Assembly (NCBI RefSeq): GCF_024649945.1
Contig: NZ_JANKMS010000013.1
Location: 92,722-156,721 of the forward strand
DNA: 64,000 bases
Direction of reading: 5' to 3'
DNA from: Flavobacterium panacis
GTDB taxonomy: Bacteria; Bacteroidota; Bacteroidia; Flavobacteriales; Flavobacteriaceae
Positions 33,636-43,300 of the stretch are shown here, piece by piece. The stretch's first letter is position 1, and the number at the start of each line of letters is the position of its first letter. The notes beneath the pieces are model-generated. The model saw only the letters and a program-made list of their open reading frames with translations. It was not told the origin of the DNA and searched no databases. Both the position numbers and the translations under genes were made by a program.

Positions 33636-34150
33636 TTTGATCTTGATTTAATTGTTTTTGAAATGAAAATTTATCTCTTCAAAATTACTCATTGAACCTA
33701 AAAATGACTTGAAAATGACTGTTCTAAATTGTATCAAATTTTATAAGAAGAGACTGTTCAACAAAATTATTATTATTCGATTTTACTCAACAGTTTAGAT
33801 TCAAATCTGTTTAAATCTGCTTTAATTTGTGTAAATCTGCGTGAAAAATCTATGCACAAAAAGTATTTCACGCAGATTTACACAGATATCAGCAGATCAG
33901 ATTAGATTTTTTTTGTGAATGAAAGTATTTTATTCTGTTTCATCCGACGTTTACCAAGAGTAAAATCATGTTTTAAAAATTAACTTTTTAAGGTTTAAAA
34001 ACAGGTATAAATACGGGGTGCTTGTTTTTTCAAACTTTTTATATTGCGCGTCAGTAAGAAAAAATCGGTTATCCCCCTTAGCTATTGATTTTTGACTGTA
34101 AAAAGACTTGCGAGTATTAGCGAATAATAATAAACCGAATAGCTAAAACG
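33636..34150. other. Intergenic region with 19-bp inverted repeat
   Basis: 515 bp without a credible gene. It contains several degenerate copies of AAATCTG(C) on both strands between 33795 and 33905 and a perfect 19-bp inverted repeat at 33828-33884. Such AGATTTACACAGAT-like sequences occur between genes of other Flavobacterium strains. Promoters of the two divergent genes should be near its ends, but I see no clear TAnnTTTG box. Confidence 0.45.
33828..33884. repeat. Perfect 19-bp inverted repeat
   Basis: Arms TGTGTAAATCTGCGTGAAA (33828-33846) and its exact reverse complement (33866-33884) separated by 19 nt. No T-tract follows immediately, so it is more like an intergenic repeat than a simple terminator. 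Confidence 0.7.
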
Positions 34151-34396
34151 ATGAAATTTCTAAAAGGACAAGAGGTGACCTACACTGCCTTGAGTGGGAG
34201 AGCTTATGAAGCAAAAGTACTAGAAAGAAAAATGGATTTCAAAAAAGGGCTGATAATAAAATCGACTTACAAAGAAAGAGATTTTCATTATCTGATTGAA
34301 ATTCAAAAAAATGGCACAACAGAAAAGATTCTCTGTGCAGAAAATGATCTTCAATTATTGGAGAAGAAAAAACGCAGTCTAAAAAAGGCAGCTTAA
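34151..34396 (+). CDS. Hypothetical protein, 81 residues
   Basis: Small basic protein with an SH3-like beta pattern (LKGQEVTYTALSGRAYEAKV, then FHYLIEIQKNGTTEKILCAE) and a Lys/Arg-rich tail (KKKRSLKKAA). The start phrase 'KGQEVTY' is reminiscent of hypervirulence- or KOW-like small domains, but no family is recognised. It overlaps the convergent hydrolase gene by 4 bp. Confidence 0.6.
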   Translation: MKFLKGQEVTYTALSGRAYEAKVLERKMDFKKGLIIKSTYKERDFHYLIEIQKNGTTEKILCAENDLQLLEKKKRSLKKAA

Positions 34397-35154
34397 AAAT
34401 AGTGTTTTATAAAAGCACTGACTTTTTCTAATACTAATTCCGGCACTTCTTTGTGAGGGGTATGTCCTGTATTTGGGATTATATATTTCTCCGATTTTCC
34501 GTTAACTAAGCTTATTGTTTTTTCAACTTGGTTTAGCGTTCCGTATTCATCATTTTCACCTTGAATAAAAAGCAAAGGAACGTTAATTTCAGGGAGTAAA
34601 TTTTCTATGTTCCAATCTCTGAAATCATTTCTAAGCCATGTTTGAGTCCATGCTTTAAAAACAGCTTCGGTTTTTTGAACATGATATTTTTGAAGTTTCA
34701 AAGGGAGATTTGTTGTCTCATAAGAGTGAACAGCCTGCCGAATTCCGTTCAGTGTAATTTCTTCAACAAAAATATGTGCGGCTTCTGAGATTACCATTTT
34801 AATACGCTTTTGGTATTTTGCCGCAGCAATCAAAGCAATTGACCCGCCGTCGCTATGTCCGAATAAAATCGCATTTTCTATTTGTAAACTTTCAAGAATA
34901 TTATTTAAAACATCAGCTTCTAATTCCAAATAATGTAAAGGCCTTTCAAATGTAGGCATAGCATCAGATTTGCCGTAACCAAGACGGTCATAAACCAACA
35001 AATTGCATTTACAGGCTATGGCAATTCTTTTAGGTAAATCGCGCCAAAGTTTTACACAACCTAAAGAATCATGTAAAAATACGAGCGTAGGTCTGTTTTT
35101 AAATATAGTATGATATTCAGCGTAAAGCTTGCTTCCGTTGCTGTCGATTAACAT
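34393..35154 (-). CDS. Alpha/beta hydrolase
   Basis: 253 residues with the complete fold and catalytic triad: nucleophile elbow GHSDGG (Ser101), acid in QGENDEYG (Asp202) and His231 in NTGHTPHKE. The oxyanion-hole segment is FLHDSLGCVKLW. No signal peptide; the substrate is probably a small ester or related compound. Its start overlaps the end of the upstream EamA transporter gene by 7 bp, so the two are co-transcribed and may serve one pathway (export plus hydrolysis). Confidence 0.9.
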   Translation of the reverse strand: MLIDSNGSKLYAEYHTIFKNRPTLVFLHDSLGCVKLWRDLPKRIAIACKCNLLVYDRLGYGKSDAMPTFERPLHYLELEADVLNNILESLQIENAILFGHSDGGSIALIAAAKYQKRIKMVISEAAHIFVEEITLNGIRQAVHSYETTNLPLKLQKYHVQKTEAVFKAWTQTWLRNDFRDWNIENLLPEINVPLLFIQGENDEYGTLNQVEKTISLVNGKSEKYIIPNTGHTPHKEVPELVLEKVSAFIKHYF

Positions 35155-36050
35155 ATTGCAGCTTCTTTTTGAATTACTTTTTCTTTTTTGGCTTTTGCAA
35201 TATTAAGATAGATAATCGCACCAAGCATTATAGCTATTCCGATAATCTGTAAAAAAGTAACTTTTTCACCCAGAATAATATGAGCACAGAAAACCGCAGC
35301 GGGTAATTCTAAAGTCAATAAAACAGAACTTAATCCAGGACCGATTTTAGGCATTCCAACCGAAAAACAAATAGGAGGAATCACGGTTCCGAAAACAGCC
35401 AGAAAAGTTCCCCATTGTAATAATCCGAAATCTAAATGAGTACTTGTGGCAATGGCTTCACAATTGATTAAAAATATAATCATGGCAGAACCGCTGGTCA
35501 TTAAGGCGCTTTTTTCGAACATAGGTGTTTCTTTTCCGATTTTGCTTGTAAAAACGATATACAACGTATAAAGTAAAGCTGATAAAAGGCTTAAAAGAAT
35601 ACCTGTAAAAGAAATATTTGCGTTACCTAATTCTAAAAGATCTCCGGCAAGGATTGTTCCTAAAATTATAAATAGGGCAGAACCGACTTCAATGTAACTT
35701 GGTTTTTTCTTAAAAAATAACCATTCGACCAAAATACTCAACCATGTAATCTGCATTAGTAAAACAATTGCCAAAGATGCCGGAATATAAGCAACAGCCA
35801 AATAATAAGTAAAAGCCGAAGAACCCATTGTGGTTCCAGCTAAAAGTAATTTCCAATCTGGTTTTAGTTTGTTACCGCTTTTTATTCTTCTAAAAAGTAC
35901 AATTGACCATAATATTAAAGTTCCCATAAGGGCTTGTGTCAAAGTAATTTCGGCTGGGCTATAACCTTCCCCATAAGCGATTTTGGCGAATGAAGACAAC
36001 ATTCCGAAACTCAACGCGCCTAAAGCAACGATAATAATATATTTGTTCAT
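35148..36050 (-). CDS. EamA/DMT family transporter
   Basis: 300 residues when started at MNKYIIIVALG; an upstream Met would add 11 polar residues. Ten hydrophobic helices form two EamA repeats, with LAVAYIPASLAIVLLMQITW in the first and SSVLLTLELPAAVFCAHIILGE in the second. These drug/metabolite exporters usually expel amino acids or related metabolites. It overlaps the hydrolase gene and is divergent from an Lrp/AsnC regulator; such regulators often control neighbouring amino-acid exporters. Confidence 0.9.
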   Translation of the reverse strand: MNKYIIIVALGALSFGMLSSFAKIAYGEGYSPAEITLTQALMGTLILWSIVLFRRIKSGNKLKPDWKLLLAGTTMGSSAFTYYLAVAYIPASLAIVLLMQITWLSILVEWLFFKKKPSYIEVGSALFIILGTILAGDLLELGNANISFTGILLSLLSALLYTLYIVFTSKIGKETPMFEKSALMTSGSAMIIFLINCEAIATSTHLDFGLLQWGTFLAVFGTVIPPICFSVGMPKIGPGLSSVLLTLELPAAVFCAHIILGEKVTFLQIIGIAIMLGAIIYLNIAKAKKEKVIQKEAAIC

Positions 36051-36211
36051 TTTGTATGCTAAAAATATGTTTTGTTCCGTCAAAAGTATTTATTGTAGTA
36101 TAATGAACGAAATTTTTAATTTAAATATGTATTTAATCCTTTAAAATGAAATATTTTTAGATTTTTGTCCTAAATTGAATTGTTTTTTATACTTTAACTG
36201 GAAAAAATCCG

Positions 36212-36670
36212 ATGCAAGAATTAAGCAAACAAGAAATAGAACTACTCAGAATCTTACAGGAAAACGCCCGATTCGATATTACAGATTTGACAGAAAGACT
36301 CAACATGTCGAGAACTTCTGTTTACGATAGAATTAAAAAACTAGAAAACGAAGGATACATCAAAGATTATGTCGCGATTATTGATCCTAAAAAAGTAGGC
36401 TTAAATTTTACGGTGATTATCAATCTTTCACTTAACAGTCAGCGTTTAGAATTGGTTGAAGAATTTTCAAGACAAGTATCGGCACTTGATGAGGTTGTGG
36501 AAGGTTATGTAACAGGCGGAATTTTTGATTATGTTTTGAAAGTTGTGGTCAAAGATCCTGAAGCTTTTAATGATTTTATCCGAAAGCTTTCCAACATTCC
36601 TAATATTAGTAAAGTACAAAGTTCTTTTGTTATGAGTTACATCAAGCAATCTACCAAATTACATTTTTAA
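36212..36670 (+). CDS. Lrp/AsnC family transcriptional regulator
   Basis: 152 residues, normal length. An N-terminal winged helix (LLRILQENARFDITDLTERLNMSRTSVYDRIKKLE; key part MSRTSVYDRIKKLE) is followed by IKDYVAIIDPKKVGLNFTVII and an ACT-like RAM domain (EGYVTGGIFDYVLKVVVKD). It probably senses an amino acid and controls the divergent EamA-hydrolase operon across the 161-bp gap; this is inferred from gene order. Confidence 0.93.
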   Translation: MQELSKQEIELLRILQENARFDITDLTERLNMSRTSVYDRIKKLENEGYIKDYVAIIDPKKVGLNFTVIINLSLNSQRLELVEEFSRQVSALDEVVEGYVTGGIFDYVLKVVVKDPEAFNDFIRKLSNIPNISKVQSSFVMSYIKQSTKLHF

Positions 36671-36846
36671 ATACGCTTTTATAAGTTTATTTTTCATAAA
36701 TTAAATTAAAGAATATTTTTTGAAGATAATCTTGTTTTTTGAGGTTTTAAATGAAATATTGCTATTGGACGGCTTTTTTATACTTTTTGTCGATTATTTT
36801 TAAGATTTATGTATAATTAATACATATATTCGCAAAAATTTTTTGA

Positions 36847-37548
36847 ATGAAAGTAATATTACACTTAATAATATTTTGTTGTTTTTTTAATGCCACACTT
36901 TACAGCCAAAACGAAACCAATATCACCTATGGACTAAAATTTGGGGTATTACATTCTACATTTAGTAATCTTCCCGAAAGCATTAAAGGCCGTGATAACA
37001 CTTTTGATAATAGTGTTATGGAAAGCAAAGGCAAATATGGTCTTGAAGGTGGTTTCTTTTTAAATTTTAAACTTCACGATACGCGCGTTGCGATTCAGCC
37101 GGAAATCTTATTCCGACAATCTGGAGAAACAGTTCAGTACCACGATACGGTTGGAAAAGAGTTTGAACTTGGAATCAATTATTCTTTTCTGCAGATTGGA
37201 GCTTTGTATAAAGTCTATCCATACGAAGGTTTGAATTTCGGAATTGGAGCCTTCTACGGAATCAATTTATCTCCAAATGATATTACATATACTTCCAACG
37301 AAGCTGGCGGAATGTACGATGTAGCCACGAGACAGTTCTATAAAGATGGTCTTGATGGTGCTGATGATTTTTCGTTATGTTTTGCATTAGGCTACGAGCT
37401 TCATAAAAGCGTTCACTTTGACTTTCGCTATTATTTGGGCGTAAAAGATATGATTAAGAGTAATGCATCTTCTTTTCAGTTTATCGAAAATCAAAACAAA
37501 AGCAGTGTTTTTTGCTTTTCGTTAGGCTATAGTTTTCATCAATGGTAA
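36847..37548 (+). CDS. Outer-membrane beta-barrel protein (PorT-like), paralogue A
   Basis: 233 residues with a signal peptide (about 1-20, ending LYSQ) and repeated amphipathic strands of an eight-stranded barrel (ITYGLKFGVLHST, GGFFLNFK, VAIQPEILFRQSG, GINYSFLQIGALYKVYP, VFCFSLGYSFHQW). The final Trp/Phe-type end suits outer-membrane insertion. It is followed by a clear paralogue with a 7-bp frame overlap (12 bp spacing to that gene's likely start) and then by a type IX sorted protein and the RHS toxin, all on the plus strand. Confidence 0.8.
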   Translation: MKVILHLIIFCCFFNATLYSQNETNITYGLKFGVLHSTFSNLPESIKGRDNTFDNSVMESKGKYGLEGGFFLNFKLHDTRVAIQPEILFRQSGETVQYHDTVGKEFELGINYSFLQIGALYKVYPYEGLNFGIGAFYGINLSPNDITYTSNEAGGMYDVATRQFYKDGLDGADDFSLCFALGYELHKSVHFDFRYYLGVKDMIKSNASSFQFIENQNKSSVFCFSLGYSFHQW

Positions 37549-37559
37549 TTTATAAAAAA

Positions 37560-38291
37560 ATGAAAAAACTTATTTTGCTTCTTTTATTAGTAAGCACAAA
37601 ATCTGTATTGGCACAAGGCGACCGCGAAATTACGTATGGTATTTTTGGTGGTGGAATATTTTCTAAAATGTCTAATCTTCCAGATGCGATAGTGCCAAAA
37701 GGTATTTATGAAAATTATACTTTAAAAGACGAAGGGAAGTTTGGAGGTACCGGAGGATTTTTCATCAATTGGAAATATCCTTATGCAAAAGTGGCTATTC
37801 AGACAGAAATATCGTATTCGGGTCAGGGAACCGATTTGAATTATGAAGATGCAAAAGGACTTAAATATAAAATGACTTTTGGTTATAGTTACATTAATGT
37901 TGGAGCTCAGTTTAAATTTTATCCAACAGAAGGATTTTATATTGGAGCTGGTCCTTATGTTGGTTTTAATATTGCAAGTGATAATATAAAGTATAGTTCA
38001 AATGCTCAAGAAATATTCGGGAATTCAGGAGTTTATTTTGAGCCGGATGCGAATGTTCAAAAGGTTTTAAAAGAATCTTTTACGGGTAAAAATTATTTCT
38101 ACGGAGTCTTATCTGCAGGATATGAATTTAGTTCTAATTTCTCTGTTGGAGCCAGATATGCATTAGGACTTACCGATGCTTTAATGACAGAAGAAAACGG
38201 GCATCGTTACAGCGAAAACAAAAACAAAATCAATAGCATTTCACTGATTATTGGTTATTCATTTGACTTTGATGATTTAGGCAATTTCTAA
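37560..38291 (+). CDS. Outer-membrane beta-barrel protein (PorT-like), paralogue B
   Basis: 243 residues from MKKLILLLLLVS, which gives a proper signal peptide ending LAQG; an in-frame codon 18 bp upstream is an unlikely start. Strand pattern and landmarks match paralogue A: EITYGIFGGGIFSKMSNLP versus NITYGLKFGVLHSTFSNLP, GGFFINWK versus GGFFLNFK, KFYPTEGFYIGAG versus KVYPYEGLNFGIG. The two arose by tandem duplication and diverged strongly. It is 30 bp before the type IX sorted protein gene. Confidence 0.8.
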   Translation: MKKLILLLLLVSTKSVLAQGDREITYGIFGGGIFSKMSNLPDAIVPKGIYENYTLKDEGKFGGTGGFFINWKYPYAKVAIQTEISYSGQGTDLNYEDAKGLKYKMTFGYSYINVGAQFKFYPTEGFYIGAGPYVGFNIASDNIKYSSNAQEIFGNSGVYFEPDANVQKVLKESFTGKNYFYGVLSAGYEFSSNFSVGARYALGLTDALMTEENGHRYSENKNKINSISLIIGYSFDFDDLGNF

Positions 38292-38321
38292 CAGACCTCA
38301 TCACAAAAATCACTTTACACT

Positions 38322-40289
38322 ATGACTAAAAGGATTTTTTTACTGGTAAATTTAATAACGCTTTTTGCAACAGATTTTGCTTTTTCTCAGAATAAAGTAC
38401 TTCCTGGAGCAGTTTCAGATCCTTTTTTTTGGATTAAATCTAGAAATGCTGGAGATAATTATTATTGGGAAAGCCTCGTAAACAATAAAGAAGCAAAGCT
38501 ATCAGCAAAGAAACACAATGGAGCTGTTTTTAATTTTAATCCGAGTATTGTTTTTGATACCGCTCAGGATTCTTTAATTGTGCCATTGGGTGTAAACAGC
38601 AAAAGACGTCAGACGCTTTTTATGGTCTACAAGGTTAAAGACAGTTTGAAAGAACAGTTTTTATGGACGATCAATGATCCTCAAAAAATAATTTCGGCAG
38701 GAACGAACAAACGTTTGGTCGATTTAAAAAAATACTCCTATCAGTCTTATCAGGAAAAGATAAAACCGCACAAAGCCAATATTCATTTCTTTCAGCAAAA
38801 TGTTACAGATAGTGTTGCAAAGTTATCTTCGCTGACGATTGGACAAAAATCAAAATTAGAAAAACTTCCGCCAGAAGATTTTAAAGGAAGTATAAGCGAG
38901 ATTTTGATTTATAATCGTGTTTTATCTGGATTAGAAACGCAAAAAGCAGCCAGTTATTTGGCTATAAAATATGGTATTTCGCTTTCTCAGTTTGATAACA
39001 AAAACTACTTAAACAGCCAGGGTGAAACCATTTGGGATGTTGAAAAACATAAAGGATTTACTTCTTCAATCACAGCAGTCGGACGCGATGACGCCAGCGG
39101 ATTATTGCAGCTTAAAAGTAATAATATGATTGATGAAGGCTTAATGACTTTTGAAGTAAAAAGCAAATCAAATGTGATTCCGAACAACTATTTTGCTTTT
39201 TGGAGCGATAATGGCAAAAATCTTTTAGTTAAAAAACAGGAACAAGGCGAACCTATTGGTGTTTCAAGAGAATGGCAATTGGATTTTGCTAATCCGACAG
39301 ATTTAAGTTTAGACTGGACATTTAATCCTGCATTTGTAAAAGGGACATTGCCCAAAGACACTTATTACTGGCTTTTAGTAGATTATTCAGGAAAAGGAAC
39401 GTACGATGAAAATGATTCAGAATACATTCGTCTGGCAAGTACTTCAAGTTCAGAAAAATTGGTTTTGAAAGATTTTGACTGGAACAAACATAAATCGGGA
39501 ACTGCGAAATTTACTCTAAAAGTCGCGCCGCAAATGTTTAGCAGAGTCTGGATTACGGAGGCACTTTGCGGAGTTTCGGGATCTGGTGAACTGAATTATA
39601 CGATTGAAGGTGGGGAAGCTCCTTTTACGGTTACCGTTAAAAAAGAAGGAAGCGAAGCCGTTGTAAAACAATGGAGCCAAGCTGCAAAAAGTAAAAATGG
39701 AGTACAGCTCTCATCTGGAACTTATGATTATATCGTTAAAGATGCAAAAGGAAATTTATACAATGAAACCGTTTTTGTGGCCGACAAAGAAGGAACTTTT
39801 CCTAATCTAAAATCAGAGTATTTGCTTACCGACGGAAATGCTTTGACTCTCGACGCAAGCAAAGATTTACCAACTGGAAATTACCAGTATCAATGGTTTT
39901 ATGAAGGCAATTTTATAGATGATAATCCAAAGATATTAATCGATCAACCTGGTAATTACGAACTTCGATTGATAAACGGACAAGAATGTAAAACTTCTAA
40001 AATGATTGCAGTTGCGACTGATGGAAAAGACATTACAGATTCGAGTATCTTGATTTTATATCCAAATCCAACTACTGACGGGAAATTTGCAATAGCCATG
40101 CAGTTTCCTAAAAAGACAGATGCATCCATTCGTATTTATTCGCTTACAGGATCACTTTTAAAAGAAAAGAAATACAATCAGATCGAAACTTATTTGCATG
40201 AAGACAGCATAAAAGAAGCTTCGGGAATGTATTTGGTAAATGTGAGCTCAGAGTTTGGAAATAAAACCTTTAAAGTGATTGTGAAATAA
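38322..40289 (+). CDS. Surface protein with LamG-like region and type A type IX sorting domain
   Basis: 655 residues. Signal peptide (about 1-22, ending AFSQ). A concanavalin/LamG-like region with the phrase GSISEILIYNRVLSGLETQKAASYLAIKYGISL lies near residues 188-220 (key part EILIYNR and YLAIKYGI), followed by beta-sandwich regions. The C-terminus begins ILYPNPTTDGKF near residue 576 and ends GNKTFKVIVK, a type A sorting domain for export through GldKLMN-type machinery. Its gene sits between the barrel pair and the RHS toxin with gaps of 30 and 72 bp. It may help display or anchor the toxin, which is inference from order only. Confidence 0.82.
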   Translation: MTKRIFLLVNLITLFATDFAFSQNKVLPGAVSDPFFWIKSRNAGDNYYWESLVNNKEAKLSAKKHNGAVFNFNPSIVFDTAQDSLIVPLGVNSKRRQTLFMVYKVKDSLKEQFLWTINDPQKIISAGTNKRLVDLKKYSYQSYQEKIKPHKANIHFFQQNVTDSVAKLSSLTIGQKSKLEKLPPEDFKGSISEILIYNRVLSGLETQKAASYLAIKYGISLSQFDNKNYLNSQGETIWDVEKHKGFTSSITAVGRDDASGLLQLKSNNMIDEGLMTFEVKSKSNVIPNNYFAFWSDNGKNLLVKKQEQGEPIGVSREWQLDFANPTDLSLDWTFNPAFVKGTLPKDTYYWLLVDYSGKGTYDENDSEYIRLASTSSSEKLVLKDFDWNKHKSGTAKFTLKVAPQMFSRVWITEALCGVSGSGELNYTIEGGEAPFTVTVKKEGSEAVVKQWSQAAKSKNGVQLSSGTYDYIVKDAKGNLYNETVFVADKEGTFPNLKSEYLLTDGNALTLDASKDLPTGNYQYQWFYEGNFIDDNPKILIDQPGNYELRLINGQECKTSKMIAVATDGKDITDSSILILYPNPTTDGKFAIAMQFPKKTDASIRIYSLTGSLLKEKKYNQIETYLHEDSIKEASGMYLVNVSSEFGNKTFKVIVK

Positions 40290-40361
40290 TCTGACAAAGA
40301 AAATTTGTTCAGATTAATTAAATAAAATAAACCGATTACCTCAAATCGATTTAACCTGCTT

Positions 40362-43300
40362 ATGAAAAATAGAATTATAATATTGGTATTTCTTATAGGT
40401 GCATTTTTGTTTGCAGCTAATATTGGAGAATATAAAATAACAACACTATTTTCTGAAAACAAACCTGAAGTAAAAACAGTTGCTATTGCTGATTCTACGG
40501 TTGTTTTTAAAAATGAAAATAAGACCACAAAATTATTTACCGCAGATATAAAAGAAGGTACAATCGGAGTTAAAGATGCCGATGATATTGATGATGCGTA
40601 CGATAATGTTTTTCATTTAAAAATCGATGAGCTGCCAGTAGAAAATGAGAACGCTTATCTAGAATACGAATTATTCGGTTATGATCAGGCTGCTTCTATT
40701 TCTAGAAGTTTAAACAATCAACCAAGTATTGGAGGACAATTTTTGTCGTACAATAAAGGCTGGACAAAACAATCAGAATTGTTGTCTGAGAAATCTCTGA
40801 GAAAAGGAGATAACGTGCTTTTGTTTACGGCTTCAGAAGGAATTTCGACTGAATATAAAATCAAAAATGTACGAATAGTATATAAAAACGGCGATCAATC
40901 TTCAAACTTGACACTTCTAAAAGCAGAAGATAAATTGTATATAAAAGGAACTAATTTTCCTTCGGTGATCAAAAAAATGACTATTGCAGGAATTGCTGTA
41001 GATGTGAATCAACCGGAATTTGAATTGGTTTTGGATGCGAAAAATGTCCAAAAATCAATCTCCGTTGTAAAAGAAACTAAATCTGGAATTGTAGTAAACG
41101 AAAAACTAGAAATTGACCATTTTTCAGCAGTCTCAGATTTCAGAGCAATTGAAAATGCAAAGGAAAAAGTTTCAAAGACGATTGATTTTCAAACAGTAAA
41201 TGTTTTAGATTATAAAGATTTCTCAGCTGTTTTTCCTGCCGGAGCTTTAAAAAATAATGTCAAAGTTTCGGTAAGTGGTTTACGAAAAATTGATATTGCA
41301 CCTTTAAACTCAGCAATGGTAAACGTTACAGCTGTAAATGCTGGTTTTCGTTTGTTACCACACGGAACTATTTTTGAAAAAGCCGTTACACTTTCACTTC
41401 CATACGATAAAAAAACAATCCCAGAAGGCTATACCGAAAAAGACATCAATGTATTTTATTTTGATGAAAACAAACGTTTGTGGCAGGAAGTTTCGAAAGA
41501 TTCTTTAGACATCAAACAAGGAATAATTAAGGTAAAAACAACTCATTTTACCGATTTCATTGCTGGAATTATAAAAATGCCCGAATCTCCTGAAACTTCA
41601 GGTTATACACCAACAAGCATCAAAGATTTAAAAGCGGCGAGTCCTTTGGTTGGAATTCAATCTATCGCTCCTCCTTCAGCCAATGGAAGAGGAACCATGA
41701 GTACAGGATTTTCTATTGTCATTCCGAACGGAAGAGGAGGAATGCAGCCTTCATTTAATATGCAATACGATAGTGATGGTGGACACAGTTGGACAGGAAC
41801 TGGCTGGGATCTTTCGGCGCCTTCTGTCAATATTGAGACACGTTGGGGAGCACCGAGATACGATGCAACCAATGAAACAGAAAGTTATAGTATTGCTGGC
41901 GAAGCGCTAATTCCGAATTCGCATAGAGCGGAATGGATTGGCAGAACCTCAGACAAACAATTTTATCCAAGAAGAGAAAGTGCTTTTCAGCAGATTATTC
42001 GTAAAGGATCATCGCCTAAAAATTACTATTGGGTAGTAAAAGATAAAAGTGGTATGACAAGTTATTACGGAGGTACGGCTTCTGGACTAGCGGCAAATAA
42101 TGTTTTGCAGGATGCAAATGGAAATATTGGTCATTGGGCACTTTGTCTTCAGGTTGATTTAAAAGGAAATACAGTTGAGTATGAATATGACAAACGCGAT
42201 GGAGAACTCTATATTAAAAAAGTGTATTACACTGGTTTTGGTTCTCAAAAAGGAAATTACAATGTAACTTTTGTCAAAAACTCAGATTTAGGAGAAGCCA
42301 ATCGTTCCGATGTTCAGGTTTCGGCTCGTTTAGGTTTTAAACAACTCAATAATCAGTTACTTCGAAAAATTGAAGTTCGTTACAAAGGCGATATGATTCG
42401 CAGTTATGAATTAAAATACAAAGAAGGTGCTTTTAAAAAGACTTTATTAGAATCTATTGCAGAATATGATTCGGAGTCAAAATTATTCTATACCAATACA
42501 TTGGATTATTTTGATGATGTTCGTGATGCTTCGGGGAAATATAATCCTTTTGGGCCAGAGCAAAATTGGAATGTGCCAAGTGATAACTTAACGAATAATT
42601 CAATTCCTTCTTTTAGTGATATATTATATTCAGGAAAACACTCTTTGGTAACCAGTACTGAGGGAGAAAATATCGGAATTAATTATAGAATAGGTATTGG
42701 ATTAGGTTCTGGTATGGGAAGCTTAAAAGGTAATACTATAGGAGCTCACGGTGGAAACGGTATAGGAAATTCAGAAACAGCAGTAACACTTGAAGATTTA
42801 GATGGGGATGGATTGCCAGACAAGGTTTTTAAAAATAAAAATGGTGTTTTCTATCGTAAAAATTTAGCTGGATCGGGTCAGAATGGTTTTGGTGAGGCTA
42901 AGGAAATTAATATTAGCAATTTAGGACTTTCTAAAAATTCTTCTTTCAATTGGGGTGTCGATGCCATTATCAGTATCGGAAATGTTGGATACGACAAATT
43001 GCGCAGCACCAATAAAACGAAATCTTATTTTATGGATTTCAATGGTGATGGATTGGTTGATTATGTAAAAAATGGACAGGTATATTACAATAGATTGGTA
43101 GATGGTGTTCCTACATTTGACAGAACGAGTTCGGGAACTCCTTCTCCTGTTGCAGGAGGTGGTACTATTACAATTCCAGGATCTTCTACATTGTCTCAGG
43201 AGGAAATAGAGAAACAAAATCCGTTGCATGATGTAGTAAGAATGTGGCAGGCACCTGTTGCGGGAACTATTACGGTTTCACATCAATATAAGTTAATTAA

